Shown piece after piece: positions 1 through 8,628 of a DNA stretch of 64,000 nucleotides. The notes below the pieces were generated by a model. It was not told the origin of the DNA. It was given only the letters and a program-made list of their open reading frames with translations, and made no database searches. Position 1 is the first letter of the stretch. Each line of letters opens with the position of its first letter. The translations under genes were made by a program, and so were the position numbers. The stretch is from contig NZ_BMRX01000003.1 of assembly GCF_014648855.1 (NCBI RefSeq), positions 124,001 to 188,000 on the forward strand, in the 5' to 3' direction. The DNA is from Streptomyces parvulus. GTDB taxonomy: Bacteria; Actinomycetota; Actinomycetes; Streptomycetales; Streptomycetaceae.

Positions 1-750
1 CGCCACGAGGTGGTCCACGAGCGAGGTCGCGGTGAAGTCGGTGCGCGTGCCGAGCACGGTCTGTGCGCCGTCGGCGTGCCGCTGGGGACGGAAGCGCGCC
101 TTCCACTCTCCGTCGCCGCGGCGGTCCACGCTCCAGCCGGTGAGCGCGGCCGCGGCCTGCCGTACGTCGTCCTCCTCGTAGTGGCCGACGCCGAGCACGA
201 AGAGTTCCATCAGCTCGCGGGCGAGGTTCTCGTTGGGTGCCTCGGCGGTGTTGCCGGAGGCGTCGAGCCAGAGCATCAGCGCCGGGTCCTGGACCATGGC
301 CCGCGCCAGGGTCCGGAACTCCCCCGCCCCGAGGCTGCGCAGCGTCTGGTTCTGCGCGAGCATCGCCCGACCCGACTTGACCTTCTGGACCGAGGTGGCC
401 CAGTGGTCGTGCCACAGCAGCGTCCGCTTCTCGATCCAGGGGCGTTCGGTGGCGGCCATCCGGTCCAGCCACCAGACGGTCAGCTCCTCGCGCTGCTCGC
501 GCACCGCGCGCCGGTAGGCCTGGCGCGCGCCGTCGGCCGCCTCGTCGCCCGCCTTGCCCCGTTCGGGCAGCGGGCCGAGGTCGGGCGGGGGCGGGGCGCC
601 GGGGTCGTCGTCGGTGTCGAGGACCCGGTCCAGTGCCCGGTCCCACCCTTCGCCGGCGGCGTCGTCCGCCGAACCGGTCGGCCCGGTGCTCCCGAAGCCG
701 GTGCGCTGCAGCAGGCGGTGCACCCGTGCCCGCTCGTCCAGTGTCGCCAT
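1..750 (-). CDS. DUF1800 family protein, N-terminal part (cut by window edge)
   Basis: Reading the minus strand from ATG at 750 gives 250 uninterrupted codons that run off the left edge, so the C-terminus is missing. The N-terminus carries a 'VHRLLQRTGFG' type opening, then 'WHDHWA' and 'NENLARELMELFVLG' followed by 'ALTGW', the hallmark pattern of the DUF1800 family. The family is of unknown biochemical function, is often exported, and is usually paired with a DUF1501 protein, which would lie outside the window. It is divergent from the esterase gene at 964. Family assignment is confident; function is unknown. Confidence 0.85.
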   Translation of the reverse strand, partial: MATLDERARVHRLLQRTGFGSTGPTGSADDAAGEGWDRALDRVLDTDDDPGAPPPPDLGPLPERGKAGDEAADGARQAYRRAVREQREELTVWWLDRMAATERPWIEKRTLLWHDHWATSVQKVKSGRAMLAQNQTLRSLGAGEFRTLARAMVQDPALMLWLDASGNTAEAPNENLARELMELFVLGVGHYEEDDVRQAAAALTGWSVDRRGDGEWKARFRPQRHADGAQTVLGTRTDFTATSLVDHLVA

Positions 751-963
751 GGCGCCCACGGTGCCTGCGGCCGGTCATGCCCGCGTGCGACGCGGGTGGG
801 AATTCGGTGGGAGTCCGGAGCCATGTGCACCCGGCACAGGAAGCGCTCACTCCGTATGTGGCCCCAACCGGTCGTCGCACGGGAGGGACGGTCCTAGTGT
901 CCAGCTGTCCCGCCATCCGGTGAGACGCACGTCACAAGTCCCCTGCCCCGTAGGAGTGTTGCG
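751..963. other. Divergent intergenic region, DUF1800 / esterase
   Basis: This gap of about 210 bp separates two divergent starts. A -10-like TAGTGT lies at 896-901 in the plus direction, and AGGAG lies 7 nt before the ATG at 964. I see no clear palindrome or RNA structure. Confidence 0.4.
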
Positions 964-2535
964 ATGCCCTACCCCCGTCCATCAGCCGCGCCCGCGGTGC
1001 GAGGCGGTGTCCGCGTCTGGGCGGCGCTGCTGACCGTGCTGGTCGCCGCGGCGGCGTTCCTGTCCGTCCCCGCGGCGCCCGCCCGCGCCGCCGGCCTCCA
1101 GGAGGTGACGGGGTTCGGTTCCAACCCCGGCAACCTCCAGATGTTCCGGTACGTGCCCGACGGGCTCCCGGCCGGCCGCCCGCTGGTCGTCGCGATGCAC
1201 GGGTGCACGCAGAACGCGGCCGCCTACGACGACGAGACGGGCTGGACGGAGCTGGCCGACCGGCTGCGGTTCGCGCTGCTGCTCCCCCAGCAGCGCAGCG
1301 CGAACAACGCCAACTCGTGCTTCAACTGGTTCGAGTCCGGGGACACTTCACGCGGCTCCGGAGAGGCCCTCTCCGTCGTCCAGATGATGGACCGGATGCG
1401 CACGGACACCGGTGTCGCGGCGGACCGTTCGTTCGTCACCGGGCTGTCGGCCGGCGGTGCCATGACGTCCGCGATGCTGGCGGCCTACCCCGACCGGTTC
1501 GACGGCGGCGCGGTGGTCGCGGGGATGCCGGCGCGGTGTGCCACGAGTCTGACGCAGGCTTTCGGCTGCATGAACCCCGGCTCGGACCGGACGCCCGCGC
1601 AGTGGGGTGCCCTGGTGCGCGGCGCCTCGTCCCACGGCGGACCGTGGCCGGTCCTCTCCGTCTGGCAGGGCTCCACCGACACCACGGTGGCGCCGCTGAA
1701 CCGGCGGGAACTCGTCGAGCAGTGGACCGACGTCCACGGCACCGACACCACGCCGGAGACCTCGGACACCGTCGGCGGCTACCCGCACCAGGTGTTCGAG
1801 GACGCGGCGGGCCGTCCGGTCGTCGAGTCGTTCGAGATCACCGGGATGGGCCACGGCCAGCCCGTCGACCCGGGCACCGGCGGTGGCCAGTGCGGGCGGG
1901 CGGCGGCGTACGTGCTCGACGTGAACATCTGTGCCGCGCACCACATCGCGCGGTTCTGGGGTCTCGACGCGGGAACCGACCCGGATCCCGAGCCCGGGAC
2001 GAGGACGGTGACCGTGGCGAACGACGACGCACGCGACGGCTACGTCAAGGCCGGCGCCGACGGCTCCGGCGCGGCCACCGGCACCCTGGAGTCCGTCTAC
2101 GGCCTCGGTGTGGGCCGGGGCGCGGACGGCAGGCACAACCGGGCAGTGCTCTCCTTCGACACCTCCTCGCTCCCGGACGACGCGGTCGTCGAGAGTGTCC
2201 GGCTGTCGCTCACCCACGCCAGTGGCAGCGGTAACCCCTGGGGCAGCCCGGCCGGCAACGCCCTGACGGTGGACGCGCGGAGCGGCTGCTTCGGCGCGTG
2301 CGCGATCGAGCCGGCGGACTGGTCGGCGCCGGCCACCGCGAGCGCGGTCGCGACCGTACCCCGGTTCTCCTCGGGCACGGTCTCCTCCGCCGAGTTCTCC
2401 GGCGCGGGTCTCGCGGCCGTCGACCGGGCCGGAACCACCCAGCTGAGGCTCCGCTTCACCCAGGCCCCGGGCTCCACTGCGTACGTCTTCGTCGGTCCCG
2501 GCTCCGCGGCGAGGCTCACGGTCACGTTTCACTGA
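964..2535 (+). CDS. Secreted PHB-depolymerase-family esterase with C-terminal DNRLRE/CBM96-like domain
   Basis: The 523-aa protein starts at an ATG preceded by AGGAG. Residues 1-43 form a signal peptide (basic start, Ala-rich hydrophobic core, ARA-A cleavage region). The esterase domain has the oxyanion-hole HG at H79-G80, the lipase box GLSAGG with nucleophile S162, and candidate acid D239 ('GSTDTT') and base H297 ('GMGHGQ'), as in poly(3-hydroxybutyrate) depolymerases and related feruloyl or polyester esterases. From about residue 345 to the end lies a beta-rich domain resembling DNRLRE/CBM96 modules, likely a substrate-binding or cell-surface appendage. The enzyme is predicted to hydrolyse an extracellular polyester or acyl ester. 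The exact substrate cannot be read from sequence. Confidence 0.85.
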   Translation: MPYPRPSAAPAVRGGVRVWAALLTVLVAAAAFLSVPAAPARAAGLQEVTGFGSNPGNLQMFRYVPDGLPAGRPLVVAMHGCTQNAAAYDDETGWTELADRLRFALLLPQQRSANNANSCFNWFESGDTSRGSGEALSVVQMMDRMRTDTGVAADRSFVTGLSAGGAMTSAMLAAYPDRFDGGAVVAGMPARCATSLTQAFGCMNPGSDRTPAQWGALVRGASSHGGPWPVLSVWQGSTDTTVAPLNRRELVEQWTDVHGTDTTPETSDTVGGYPHQVFEDAAGRPVVESFEITGMGHGQPVDPGTGGGQCGRAAAYVLDVNICAAHHIARFWGLDAGTDPDPEPGTRTVTVANDDARDGYVKAGADGSGAATGTLESVYGLGVGRGADGRHNRAVLSFDTSSLPDDAVVESVRLSLTHASGSGNPWGSPAGNALTVDARSGCFGACAIEPADWSAPATASAVATVPRFSSGTVSSAEFSGAGLAAVDRAGTTQLRLRFTQAPGSTAYVFVGPGSAARLTVTFH

Positions 2536-2552
2536 CTGGCGCATAAGTCAGT
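2531..2552 (+). terminator. Weak hairpin at the end of the esterase gene
   Basis: The inverted repeat ACTGACT / AGTCAGT has an 8-nt loop and overlaps the stop codon of the esterase gene. There is no U tract. It may slow or terminate transcription, but support is thin. Confidence 0.3.
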
Positions 2553-2591
2553 ACCTCATCACCCCTTCCCGCCAATGAATTCCGGTGACGA

Positions 2592-2622
2592 GTGTTGAGT
2601 TTTCCGCAACACGCCCTTAGGG
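2592..2622 (+). promoter_or_regulatory. Promoter with inverted repeat in front of the XRE-TetR regulator
   Basis: The inverted repeat GTGTTG-N9-CAACAC at 2592-2612 overlaps a possible -35 (TTGAGT, 2595-2600). A TAGGGT -10 (2617-2622) follows 16 nt later. The GTG start at 2632 is only 9 nt after the -10 and has no Shine-Dalgarno sequence, so the mRNA is probably leaderless or nearly so. The repeat is a plausible autoregulatory operator. Confidence 0.5.
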
Positions 2623-2631
2623 TCGTGCCCC

Positions 2632-3489
2632 GTGGAAACCGACGACGCGCACGAAGGCGCTCCCGCCGCCGACACCGCCGCCCGCGTCCGCGAGGTCATC
2701 GCGGACGCGGGCGTCAGCCAGCGCGAGTTCGCGCGCCGTGTCGTCATGGATCCGTCCAAGCTCTCGCGGTCGCTGAGCGGCACCCGCCGGTTCACGGCCG
2801 CCGAGCTGGCGCGGATCGCCGACGAGGGCCGGGTCGACGCGGGCTGGCTGCTCGGCACCCGGCCCGCCGAGAAGGCCGCGGCACCCGTGACCGCCGCGGA
2901 GGGCGGACGGCCGCTGCAGATCGTCCGCGAGACGGTCCGGCTGATCGCGGAGCACGGCTTCCACGCGGTGCGGGTCGCGGACATCGCCCGCGCCTGCGCC
3001 ACCAGCAGCGCCGCGATCCACTACCACTTCCCGGGCCGCGCCGAGCTGCTGGAGGCGGCCGTGCGCTGGTGCATGGACGAGGACACCGCACACCGCGCCG
3101 CCCGGCTCGCCGAGGCGGACGACGCGGCGGCGGAGCTGCGCAGGCTCATCGCGCTGCAGACTCCGCGCACCGCTCAGCAGCGCCGCCAGTGGGCGGTGTG
3201 GCTCGACCTGTGGGCCGAGGCCGCGCGCTCCACCGCCGTGGGCCGGCTGCACTCCGAGTACTACCGGCAGTGGCGGGAGACGGTCGCCGACGTCGTACGC
3301 CGGGGGGTCGGCCAGGGCGTGTTCCGCGCCGACGTCGATCCGCGGGCCGCGGCCCTGACCCTGACCGCGCTCATCGACGGCCTGGCGACCCACGTCCTCT
3401 CGGTGAGCGGCCCGCCGGCCGACGCCGCCGCCGACGCGATGCACGCGGCGCTGACCGCGCACGTCACCCACACGATCCTGGCCGCGTAG
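2632..3489 (+). CDS. Dual-HTH regulator: XRE-like N-terminus fused to a TetR/BetI-type repressor
   Basis: The 285-aa protein has two DNA-binding units. Residues about 17-75 are XRE-like ('GVSQREFARRVVMDPSKLSR'). Residues about 98-142 form a typical TetR HTH ('VRVADIARACATSSAAIHYHF'), followed by a helical ligand-binding domain of the TetR_C/BetI kind. It uses GTG without a ribosome-binding site next to a good -10, consistent with a leaderless mRNA. It lies 48 bp upstream of, and on the same strand as, three genes readable as carnitine catabolism, so it most likely senses a pathway metabolite (carnitine, dehydrocarnitine or a betainyl-CoA) and controls the operon. The ligand is inference. Confidence 0.8.
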   Translation: METDDAHEGAPAADTAARVREVIADAGVSQREFARRVVMDPSKLSRSLSGTRRFTAAELARIADEGRVDAGWLLGTRPAEKAAAPVTAAEGGRPLQIVRETVRLIAEHGFHAVRVADIARACATSSAAIHYHFPGRAELLEAAVRWCMDEDTAHRAARLAEADDAAAELRRLIALQTPRTAQQRRQWAVWLDLWAEAARSTAVGRLHSEYYRQWRETVADVVRRGVGQGVFRADVDPRAAALTLTALIDGLATHVLSVSGPPADAAADAMHAALTAHVTHTILAA

Positions 3490-3537
3490 CCCCGCGGCCG
3501 GACAGTTCCCGACCCCACGATTCCGGGAGGCCCCCAC

Positions 3538-4431
3538 ATGCCCGTGACCGAGAACGTCATCATCACCTGCGCCCTCACCGGCGCCGGTGACACCGTCCGC
3601 AAGAGCCCCCACGTCCCCGTCACCCCGGAGCAGATAGCCCGCGACGCCGTGGCGGCGGCCGGCGCCGGAGCGGCCGTCGTCCACATCCACGTACGCGACC
3701 CCGGGACCGGCGCACCGTCCCGCGACCCGAAGCTGTACCGGGAGGTCGTCGAGCGCGTGAAGGAGACCGGCACCGACGTCGTCATCAACCTCACGGCGGG
3801 CATGGGCGGCGACCTGGTCGTCGACCCGGACGACCCCCTCACCCACCTCCCCGGCACCGATCTGGTCGGCGGGCTGGAGCGGCTCCCGCACGTCGAGGAC
3901 CTGCTTCCCGACATCTGCACGCTGGACTGCGGGTCGCTCAACTTCGGCGACGGCTCGAACCTCTACGTCTCGACGCCCGACATGCTGCGGGCGGGCGCGC
4001 GGCGCATCCAGGAGCTGGGCGTGCGGCCCGAACTGGAGATCTTCGACACCGGCCAGCTCTGGTTCGCCAAGCAGCTGCTCGCGGAGGGGCTGCTCGACGA
4101 CCCGACCGTGTTCCAGCTGTGCATGGGCATCCCGTGGGGCGCGCCGGCCGATCCCGGAGTGCTCCAGTCGATGGTCAACATGCTGCCGGACGGGGCACGT
4201 TGGGCGAGCTTCGCGCTGGGCCGGATGCAGATGCCGTGGGTCGCGCAGTCCATCCTGCTCGGCGGCCACGTCCGCGTGGGCCTGGAGGACAACCTGTACC
4301 TCGGCAAGGGCAACAAGGCGACCAACGCGCAGCTCGTCGAGCGCGCCGTGACCATCACCGAGTCGCTCGGCGCCCGCGTCGCGACACCCGACGAGGCCCG
4401 CGCCACCCTCGGTCTCAAGCCGCGCAAGTAG
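3538..4431 (+). CDS. Beta-keto acid cleavage enzyme (BKACE, DUF849), probable dehydrocarnitine cleavage
   Basis: The 297-aa protein matches the usual BKACE length. It has the 'VVHIHVRDP' metal-binding motif (H49, H51, R53, D54) and the '[10 protein letters not shown]' segment. Family members condense a beta-keto acid with acetyl-CoA to give acetoacetate plus a new CoA ester. With a downstream dehydrogenase and hotdog thioesterase, the best reading is cleavage of 3-dehydrocarnitine to acetoacetate and betainyl-CoA. The alternative is a 3-keto-5-aminohexanoate cleavage enzyme of lysine fermentation, but the other genes of that pathway are absent here. A strong GGGAGG precedes the ATG. It lies 27 bp before the next gene. 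Confidence 0.85.
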   Translation: MPVTENVIITCALTGAGDTVRKSPHVPVTPEQIARDAVAAAGAGAAVVHIHVRDPGTGAPSRDPKLYREVVERVKETGTDVVINLTAGMGGDLVVDPDDPLTHLPGTDLVGGLERLPHVEDLLPDICTLDCGSLNFGDGSNLYVSTPDMLRAGARRIQELGVRPELEIFDTGQLWFAKQLLAEGLLDDPTVFQLCMGIPWGAPADPGVLQSMVNMLPDGARWASFALGRMQMPWVAQSILLGGHVRVGLEDNLYLGKGNKATNAQLVERAVTITESLGARVATPDEARATLGLKPRK

Positions 4432-4458
4432 CCCGCCGCGACACGAAGGATCCCTCTC

Positions 4459-5469
4459 ATGACCTCACCCGAGAAGACCCCTGCCGCGACAGCCCTCTCC
4501 CCCGCTCCGGGTCTCGTCCCGCCGGAGAGCGTCCGCCGCGTGGCCTGCGTCGGCGCCGGAGTCATCGGCGGCGGCTGGGTCGCCCACTTCCTGGCCCGCG
4601 GCTACGACGTCACCGCGTGGGACCCGGCGCCCGACGCGGAGCGGCGGCTGCGGCGGCTGGTGGACGCGGCGTGGCCCACACTCGCCTCCCTGGGGCTCGC
4701 CGAAGGAGCGTCGAGGGACCGGCTCACGGTCACCGAGACCCTCGAACAGGCCGTTTCCGACGCCGAGTTCGTCCAAGAGAGCGCGCCCGAGAACCTGGGC
4801 CTGAAGCGTGACCTGCTGGCCCGCCTGGACGCGGCGACCCCGCCCGGCGTCGTCATCGCGTCGTCCACCTCCGGCTATCCGATGACGGAGATGCAGACCA
4901 CGGCCGCGGACCCCTCGCGCCTGGTGGTCGGACACCCCTTCAACCCGCCGTACCTCATCCCGCTGGTCGAGGTCGCGGGCGGCGAGCGCACCGACGCGGG
5001 CGCGGTCGCCCGGGCCGCCCGTTTCTACGAGGCCGCCGGCAAGTCCGTCATCACGATGGACAACGAGATACCGGGCTTCATCGCGAACCGCCTCCAGGAG
5101 GCCCTGTGGCGGGAGGCGCTGCACATGGTCGCGAACGGCGAGGCGACGGTCCGGGACATCGACCTGTCGATCACGGAGGGCCCCGGGCTGCGCTGGGCGG
5201 TGATGGGCCCGATGCTGACGTTCGCCCTCGCGGGCGGCGAGGGCGGCATGGCACACATGCTGGACCACTTCGGGCCCTCCCTGAAGTCGCCGTGGACACG
5301 GCTCGAAGCGCCGGAGCTGGACAAGGAGTTGTACGACGCGGTGGTGGCGGGCTGCGACGAGGCGGCGGACGGCCGCTCCATCGCCGACCTGGTGGCCGAA
5401 CGCGACCGGGGCGTCGTCGAAGTACTGCGCGCCACCGGCCGCCTGGACGGCGGGGAGGGCACCCGATGA
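4459..5469 (+). CDS. 3-hydroxyacyl-CoA dehydrogenase family, probable L-carnitine 3-dehydrogenase
   Basis: The 336-aa protein starts its Rossmann fold with 'CVGAGVIGGGW' (about 30-40) after a disordered N-terminus. It continues with 'QESAPENLGLKRDL', 'ASSTSGYPMTEM' and 'GHPFNPPYLIPLVEV', the last carrying the catalytic His region of 3-hydroxyacyl/carnitine dehydrogenases. The length and Asn-Pro-rich motif fit the NAD-dependent L-carnitine dehydrogenase branch, which oxidises carnitine to 3-dehydrocarnitine, the substrate of the preceding enzyme. The stop codon overlaps the next ATG (ATGA), showing translational coupling. Superfamily is certain; the carnitine substrate is inferred from context. 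Confidence 0.85.
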   Translation: MTSPEKTPAATALSPAPGLVPPESVRRVACVGAGVIGGGWVAHFLARGYDVTAWDPAPDAERRLRRLVDAAWPTLASLGLAEGASRDRLTVTETLEQAVSDAEFVQESAPENLGLKRDLLARLDAATPPGVVIASSTSGYPMTEMQTTAADPSRLVVGHPFNPPYLIPLVEVAGGERTDAGAVARAARFYEAAGKSVITMDNEIPGFIANRLQEALWREALHMVANGEATVRDIDLSITEGPGLRWAVMGPMLTFALAGGEGGMAHMLDHFGPSLKSPWTRLEAPELDKELYDAVVAGCDEAADGRSIADLVAERDRGVVEVLRATGRLDGGEGTR

Positions 5470-5945
5470 CCGGCCTGCCGCCGTTGCACAGCACGGTCCG
5501 CCCGGAGTGGGTCGACTACAACGGCCACATGAGCGAGGCCTTCTACGTGCTGGTCTTCGGTCACGCCACGGACGCCCTGATGATCGAGACGGGCCTGGAC
5601 CCGGGCTACCGCGAGTCCACGGGCTGTTCCCTCTACACGGTCGAGTCCCACGTCCGGTATCTCCGGGAGGTGTCCGAGGCGGCCCGGCTGGCCGTCCGCA
5701 CCCGTGTGGTGGGGGTGGCGGCGCGCAAGGCGCGTTTCACGCACGAGATGTACGTGGTGTCCGGGCCGGGGTCGGAGCCGGGGCCCGACGCGGCGCCGGT
5801 GGCGACGACCGAGCTGCTCGCGGTCCACGTCGACCAGCGGACGGGGCGGGCCGCGGAGTTCCCGGAACCGGTCCGGCACCGCTTCGCGGAGCTGACCGAA
5901 CCGGTCCCGGACTGGGCCGGCCGCGCGATCCCCGCGGTGCCCTGA
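5466..5945 (+). CDS. Hotdog-fold thioesterase, probable betainyl-CoA thioesterase
   Basis: The 159-aa 4HBT-type protein has 'VDYNGHMSEAFY' near the N-terminus, the active-site loop of hotdog thioesterases. The ATG overlaps the upstream stop by 4 nt, so the two products are made together. In some bacteria an equivalent thioesterase domain is fused to carnitine dehydrogenase. Here it would hydrolyse betainyl-CoA to glycine betaine and CoA, completing carnitine to betaine conversion. It converges on the regulator gene ending at 5976. Confidence 0.8.
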   Translation: MTGLPPLHSTVRPEWVDYNGHMSEAFYVLVFGHATDALMIETGLDPGYRESTGCSLYTVESHVRYLREVSEAARLAVRTRVVGVAARKARFTHEMYVVSGPGSEPGPDAAPVATTELLAVHVDQRTGRAAEFPEPVRHRFAELTEPVPDWAGRAIPAVP

Positions 5946-5975
5946 CACGGGGCCGTGCCCCCTGACCGGCCGCCG

Positions 5976-6863
5976 TCAGCCGGCCGGAGACCGGCGGGTC
6001 CGCGGCCCGGGCTCCGTGACGCTCCAGGAGGCGAGCAGCCGCAGCGCCTCCTCGGAGGCGGAGCCGGGTTCGGCGGCGTAGACGGTGAGCGTGAGGCCGG
6101 GGGCGGCCGCCATCTCCAGCCCCTCGAAGGCGAGGGTGAGGTCCCCGACGACGGGGTGGTGGAAGCGCTTGGTTCCGGTGCCGTGCCGGCGGACGTTGTG
6201 CGCGCCCCAGCGGCCGCGGAACTCCTCACTGCGGGTGGACAGCTCGCCCACCAGGTCGTGCAGGTCCTTGTCGTACGGGTCGCGGCCCGCCTCGGTGCGC
6301 AGGATGGCCACCGCCACGTCGGAGAAGGTGTCCCAGTCGGGGTAGAAGCGCCGGGCGGCGGGGTCGAGGAACTGGAAGCGCGCCAGGTTCATCCGGTTGC
6401 CGGGCGTCTCGTGCAGGTCGCTGTAGAAGGCGCGGGCGAGCTGGTTGGCGGCGAGCATGTCCATGCGCCCGTTGCGGACGAAGGCGGGCCCGGCGGTGAT
6501 CGCGTCCAGGGTCCACTGGAGGCTGCGGTGCGGTGTCCAGGGCCTGGCGGTACGGCGGCGGGGCCGGGTCAGCGCGTCGGAGCCGTCCGCGGCCCTGGCC
6601 AGGTTCAGCAGGTGGGCACGCTCGGCGTCGTCGAGCTGGAGGGCGCGGGCGACGGCCTCCAATACCGGCGGGGAGACGCCGGCGAGACTGCCGCGCTCCA
6701 GCTTGGAGTAGTACTCGACGCTCATGTCCGCCAGGGCCGCGACCTCGCTGCGGCGCAGTCCGGGCACGCGTCTCCTGCTGCCCGGCGGCAGACCGGCCCG
6801 CTCGGGGGTGATCTTCGCGCGCCGCGAGGTCAGGAACTCGCGGACCTCCTCACGGTTGTCCAT
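5976..6863 (-). CDS. XRE-family regulator with MmyB-like C-terminal domain
   Basis: The 295-aa protein starts at ATG 6863 ('MDNREEVREFL'); a longer upstream frame exists but lacks family similarity. The HTH lies at about residues 10-75 ('GLRRSEVAALADMSVEYYSKLERG'). The C-terminal part ('DMLAANQLARAFYSD', 'FLDPAARRFYPDW') is the MmyB-like ligand-binding region common in actinomycete regulators that control divergent oxidoreductases. It is divergent from the alcohol dehydrogenase at 7127, with a near-perfect palindrome between them at 6894-6920, so autoregulation and control of the dehydrogenase are likely. Confidence 0.9.
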   Translation of the reverse strand: MDNREEVREFLTSRRAKITPERAGLPPGSRRRVPGLRRSEVAALADMSVEYYSKLERGSLAGVSPPVLEAVARALQLDDAERAHLLNLARAADGSDALTRPRRRTARPWTPHRSLQWTLDAITAGPAFVRNGRMDMLAANQLARAFYSDLHETPGNRMNLARFQFLDPAARRFYPDWDTFSDVAVAILRTEAGRDPYDKDLHDLVGELSTRSEEFRGRWGAHNVRRHGTGTKRFHHPVVGDLTLAFEGLEMAAAPGLTLTVYAAEPGSASEEALRLLASWSVTEPGPRTRRSPAG

Positions 6864-6893
6864 GCCTTCGACGGTACGACCTGGACCGCGCCG

Positions 6894-6920
6894 GAGGGAT
6901 GTACTGGCGGTACACCCCTC
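6894..6920. promoter_or_regulatory. 27-bp near-perfect palindrome, probable XRE-regulator operator
   Basis: GAGGGATGTAC and GTACACCCCTC flank a 5-nt centre (TGGCG); 10 of 11 arm positions are complementary. It sits 31 nt upstream of the XRE regulator start and in the divergent region facing the alcohol dehydrogenase. Its position suggests autorepression plus control of the divergent operon. Confidence 0.6.
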
Positions 6921-7126
6921 GCCAGTGACTCGCTGCCCGGGCGGAATGGGGGTTACCTGGAGGACGTGGCGCACGGTGCCCGGCCCGGAGCGGGTCGGCA
7001 CGGAGCGCCCGGCCCGGGCCCCCGGGCGGTGTCCCCGCCGCCCCGCCCGGATCCGCACCGCACCCGGCGGTGCCCGGTACACCCGTTCGGGTACCGGCCG
7101 TCCCTCCAGGCAAGGAGCCACCCCCC

Positions 7127-8143
7127 ATGCGCGGAGCAGTCATCCACGCGCCCGGCGACGTCCGCTTCGAGAACGTGGCCGACGCGAAGATCCTCCAGCC
7201 GACCGACGCCGTCATCCGCACGGCCGTGACCTGCGTCTGCGGCTCCGACCTGTGGCCCTACCGGGGCGCGGAGCCGATCGGCGAGCCGCACCCCATGGGC
7301 CACGAGTACGTCGGCTTCGTGGAGGAGGTCGGCTCCGAGGTCACCTCGGTCCGTCCGGGCCAGTTCGTCGTCGGCTCGTTCGCCACCTCGGACAACACCT
7401 GCCCGAACTGCGCGAACGGCTTCCAGTCGAGCTGCCTGAACCGCGAGTTCATGTCCACCTGCCAGGCCGAGTACGTGCGCATCCCCAACGCCCAGGGCAC
7501 CCTGGTCGCCACCGACGAGGTGCCGGGTGAGGAGTTCTGGCCGGGGCTGCTGGCCGTCTCCGACGTGATGGGCACCGGCTGGTGGGCCGCGGACGCCGCC
7601 GAGGTGCGGCCCGGCTCGACCGCGGTGGTCGTCGGCGACGGCGCGGTCGGCCTGTGCGCGGTGATCGCGGCGAGGGAACTGGGCGCGGAGCGGATCATCG
7701 CCATGTCCCGCCACGAGCCCAGGCAGCGGCTCGCCCGGGAATTCGGCGCCACCGACATCGTCACCGAGCGCGGCGAGGAGGGCGTGGCCCGGATCAAGGA
7801 GCTGACGAACGGGATCGGCGCGGACTCCGTCCTGGAGTGCGTGGGCACGGCACAGGCCATGCGGCAGGCGCTGCACTCGGCCAGGCCCGGCGGCAGCGTC
7901 GGCTTCGTCGGCGTCCCGCACGACGTGGCGATCGACGGGCAGGAGCTGTTCTTCTCCCACGTCGGCCTGCGCGGCGGCCCCGCCCCCGTACGCCGCTACC
8001 TCCCCGACCTGATCGACCGCGTCCTGCGGCGCCGGATCGACCCGGGCCGCGTCTTCGACCTCACCCTCCCCCTGGACCAGGTCGCCGAGGGCTACCGCGC
8101 CATGGACGAGCGCCGCGCGATCAAGACCCTCCTCACCCCCTGA
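7127..8143 (+). CDS. Zinc-dependent alcohol dehydrogenase (MDR superfamily)
   Basis: The 338-aa protein starts at ATG 7127 behind AAGGAG. Catalytic-zinc ligands are in 'TCVCGSDLW' and 'GHEYVG'; the Rossmann motif is 'VVGDGAVGLCAV'. The lobe that normally binds structural zinc reads D-x2-C-x2-C-x7-C ('DNTCPNC...C'), so the first of the four usual cysteines is an Asp. It is followed 26 bp later by a cupin gene and is divergent from an MmyB-like regulator, a common Streptomyces arrangement. The substrate, probably a xenobiotic alcohol or aldehyde, is unknown. Confidence 0.88.
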   Translation: MRGAVIHAPGDVRFENVADAKILQPTDAVIRTAVTCVCGSDLWPYRGAEPIGEPHPMGHEYVGFVEEVGSEVTSVRPGQFVVGSFATSDNTCPNCANGFQSSCLNREFMSTCQAEYVRIPNAQGTLVATDEVPGEEFWPGLLAVSDVMGTGWWAADAAEVRPGSTAVVVGDGAVGLCAVIAARELGAERIIAMSRHEPRQRLAREFGATDIVTERGEEGVARIKELTNGIGADSVLECVGTAQAMRQALHSARPGGSVGFVGVPHDVAIDGQELFFSHVGLRGGPAPVRRYLPDLIDRVLRRRIDPGRVFDLTLPLDQVAEGYRAMDERRAIKTLLTP

Positions 8144-8169
8144 CCAGCACCACCGCGAACGGAGCGACC

Positions 8170-8580
8170 GTGCAGATCACCCGAAGCTCGATCCAGACCG
8201 CCAAGGGCCCCGCCGACTGGTTCACCGGCGACGTCTACATCGACGCCGTCGCCGCGGCGCCCGCCCCCTCCCGGGTCAGCGCCGGCCTGGTCCACTTCAT
8301 GCCCGGGGCACGCACCCACTGGCACCGCCACCCGCTGGGCCAGACCGTCTTCGTCACCGAGGGGGTCGGCCTCTGCCAGCGCCGCGGCGGCCCCGTGGAG
8401 GTCATCCGGCCGGGCGACCGCGTCCTGTTCGAGGCCGACGAGGAGCACTGGCACGGCGCAGCGCCCGACCGCCTCATGGTCCATCTGGCCATCAACGAGG
8501 CGGACGCCGACCACGACGTGGTCTACTGGCTGACCCCCGTCACGGACGAGGAGTACGCGGCGGCCCCGTCCACCGGCTGA
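8170..8580 (+). CDS. Small cupin-domain protein
   Basis: The 136-aa single-domain cupin begins at GTG 8170 (GGAGCG lies upstream). The metal motif 'THWHRHPLGQTVFVTEG' gives the His-x-His cluster, and 'DRVLFEADEEHWHGA' the second cupin motif. Such proteins are often annotated as carboxymuconolactone-decarboxylase-associated or quercetinase-like, but no reaction can be assigned. It is probably cotranscribed with the dehydrogenase. Confidence 0.8.
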   Translation: MQITRSSIQTAKGPADWFTGDVYIDAVAAAPAPSRVSAGLVHFMPGARTHWHRHPLGQTVFVTEGVGLCQRRGGPVEVIRPGDRVLFEADEEHWHGAAPDRLMVHLAINEADADHDVVYWLTPVTDEEYAAAPSTG

Positions 8581-8628
8581 GCAGGACGGTCCGCTTGCCT
8601 TCTCCGCCGGAGCCCCGGACAAGGCCGC

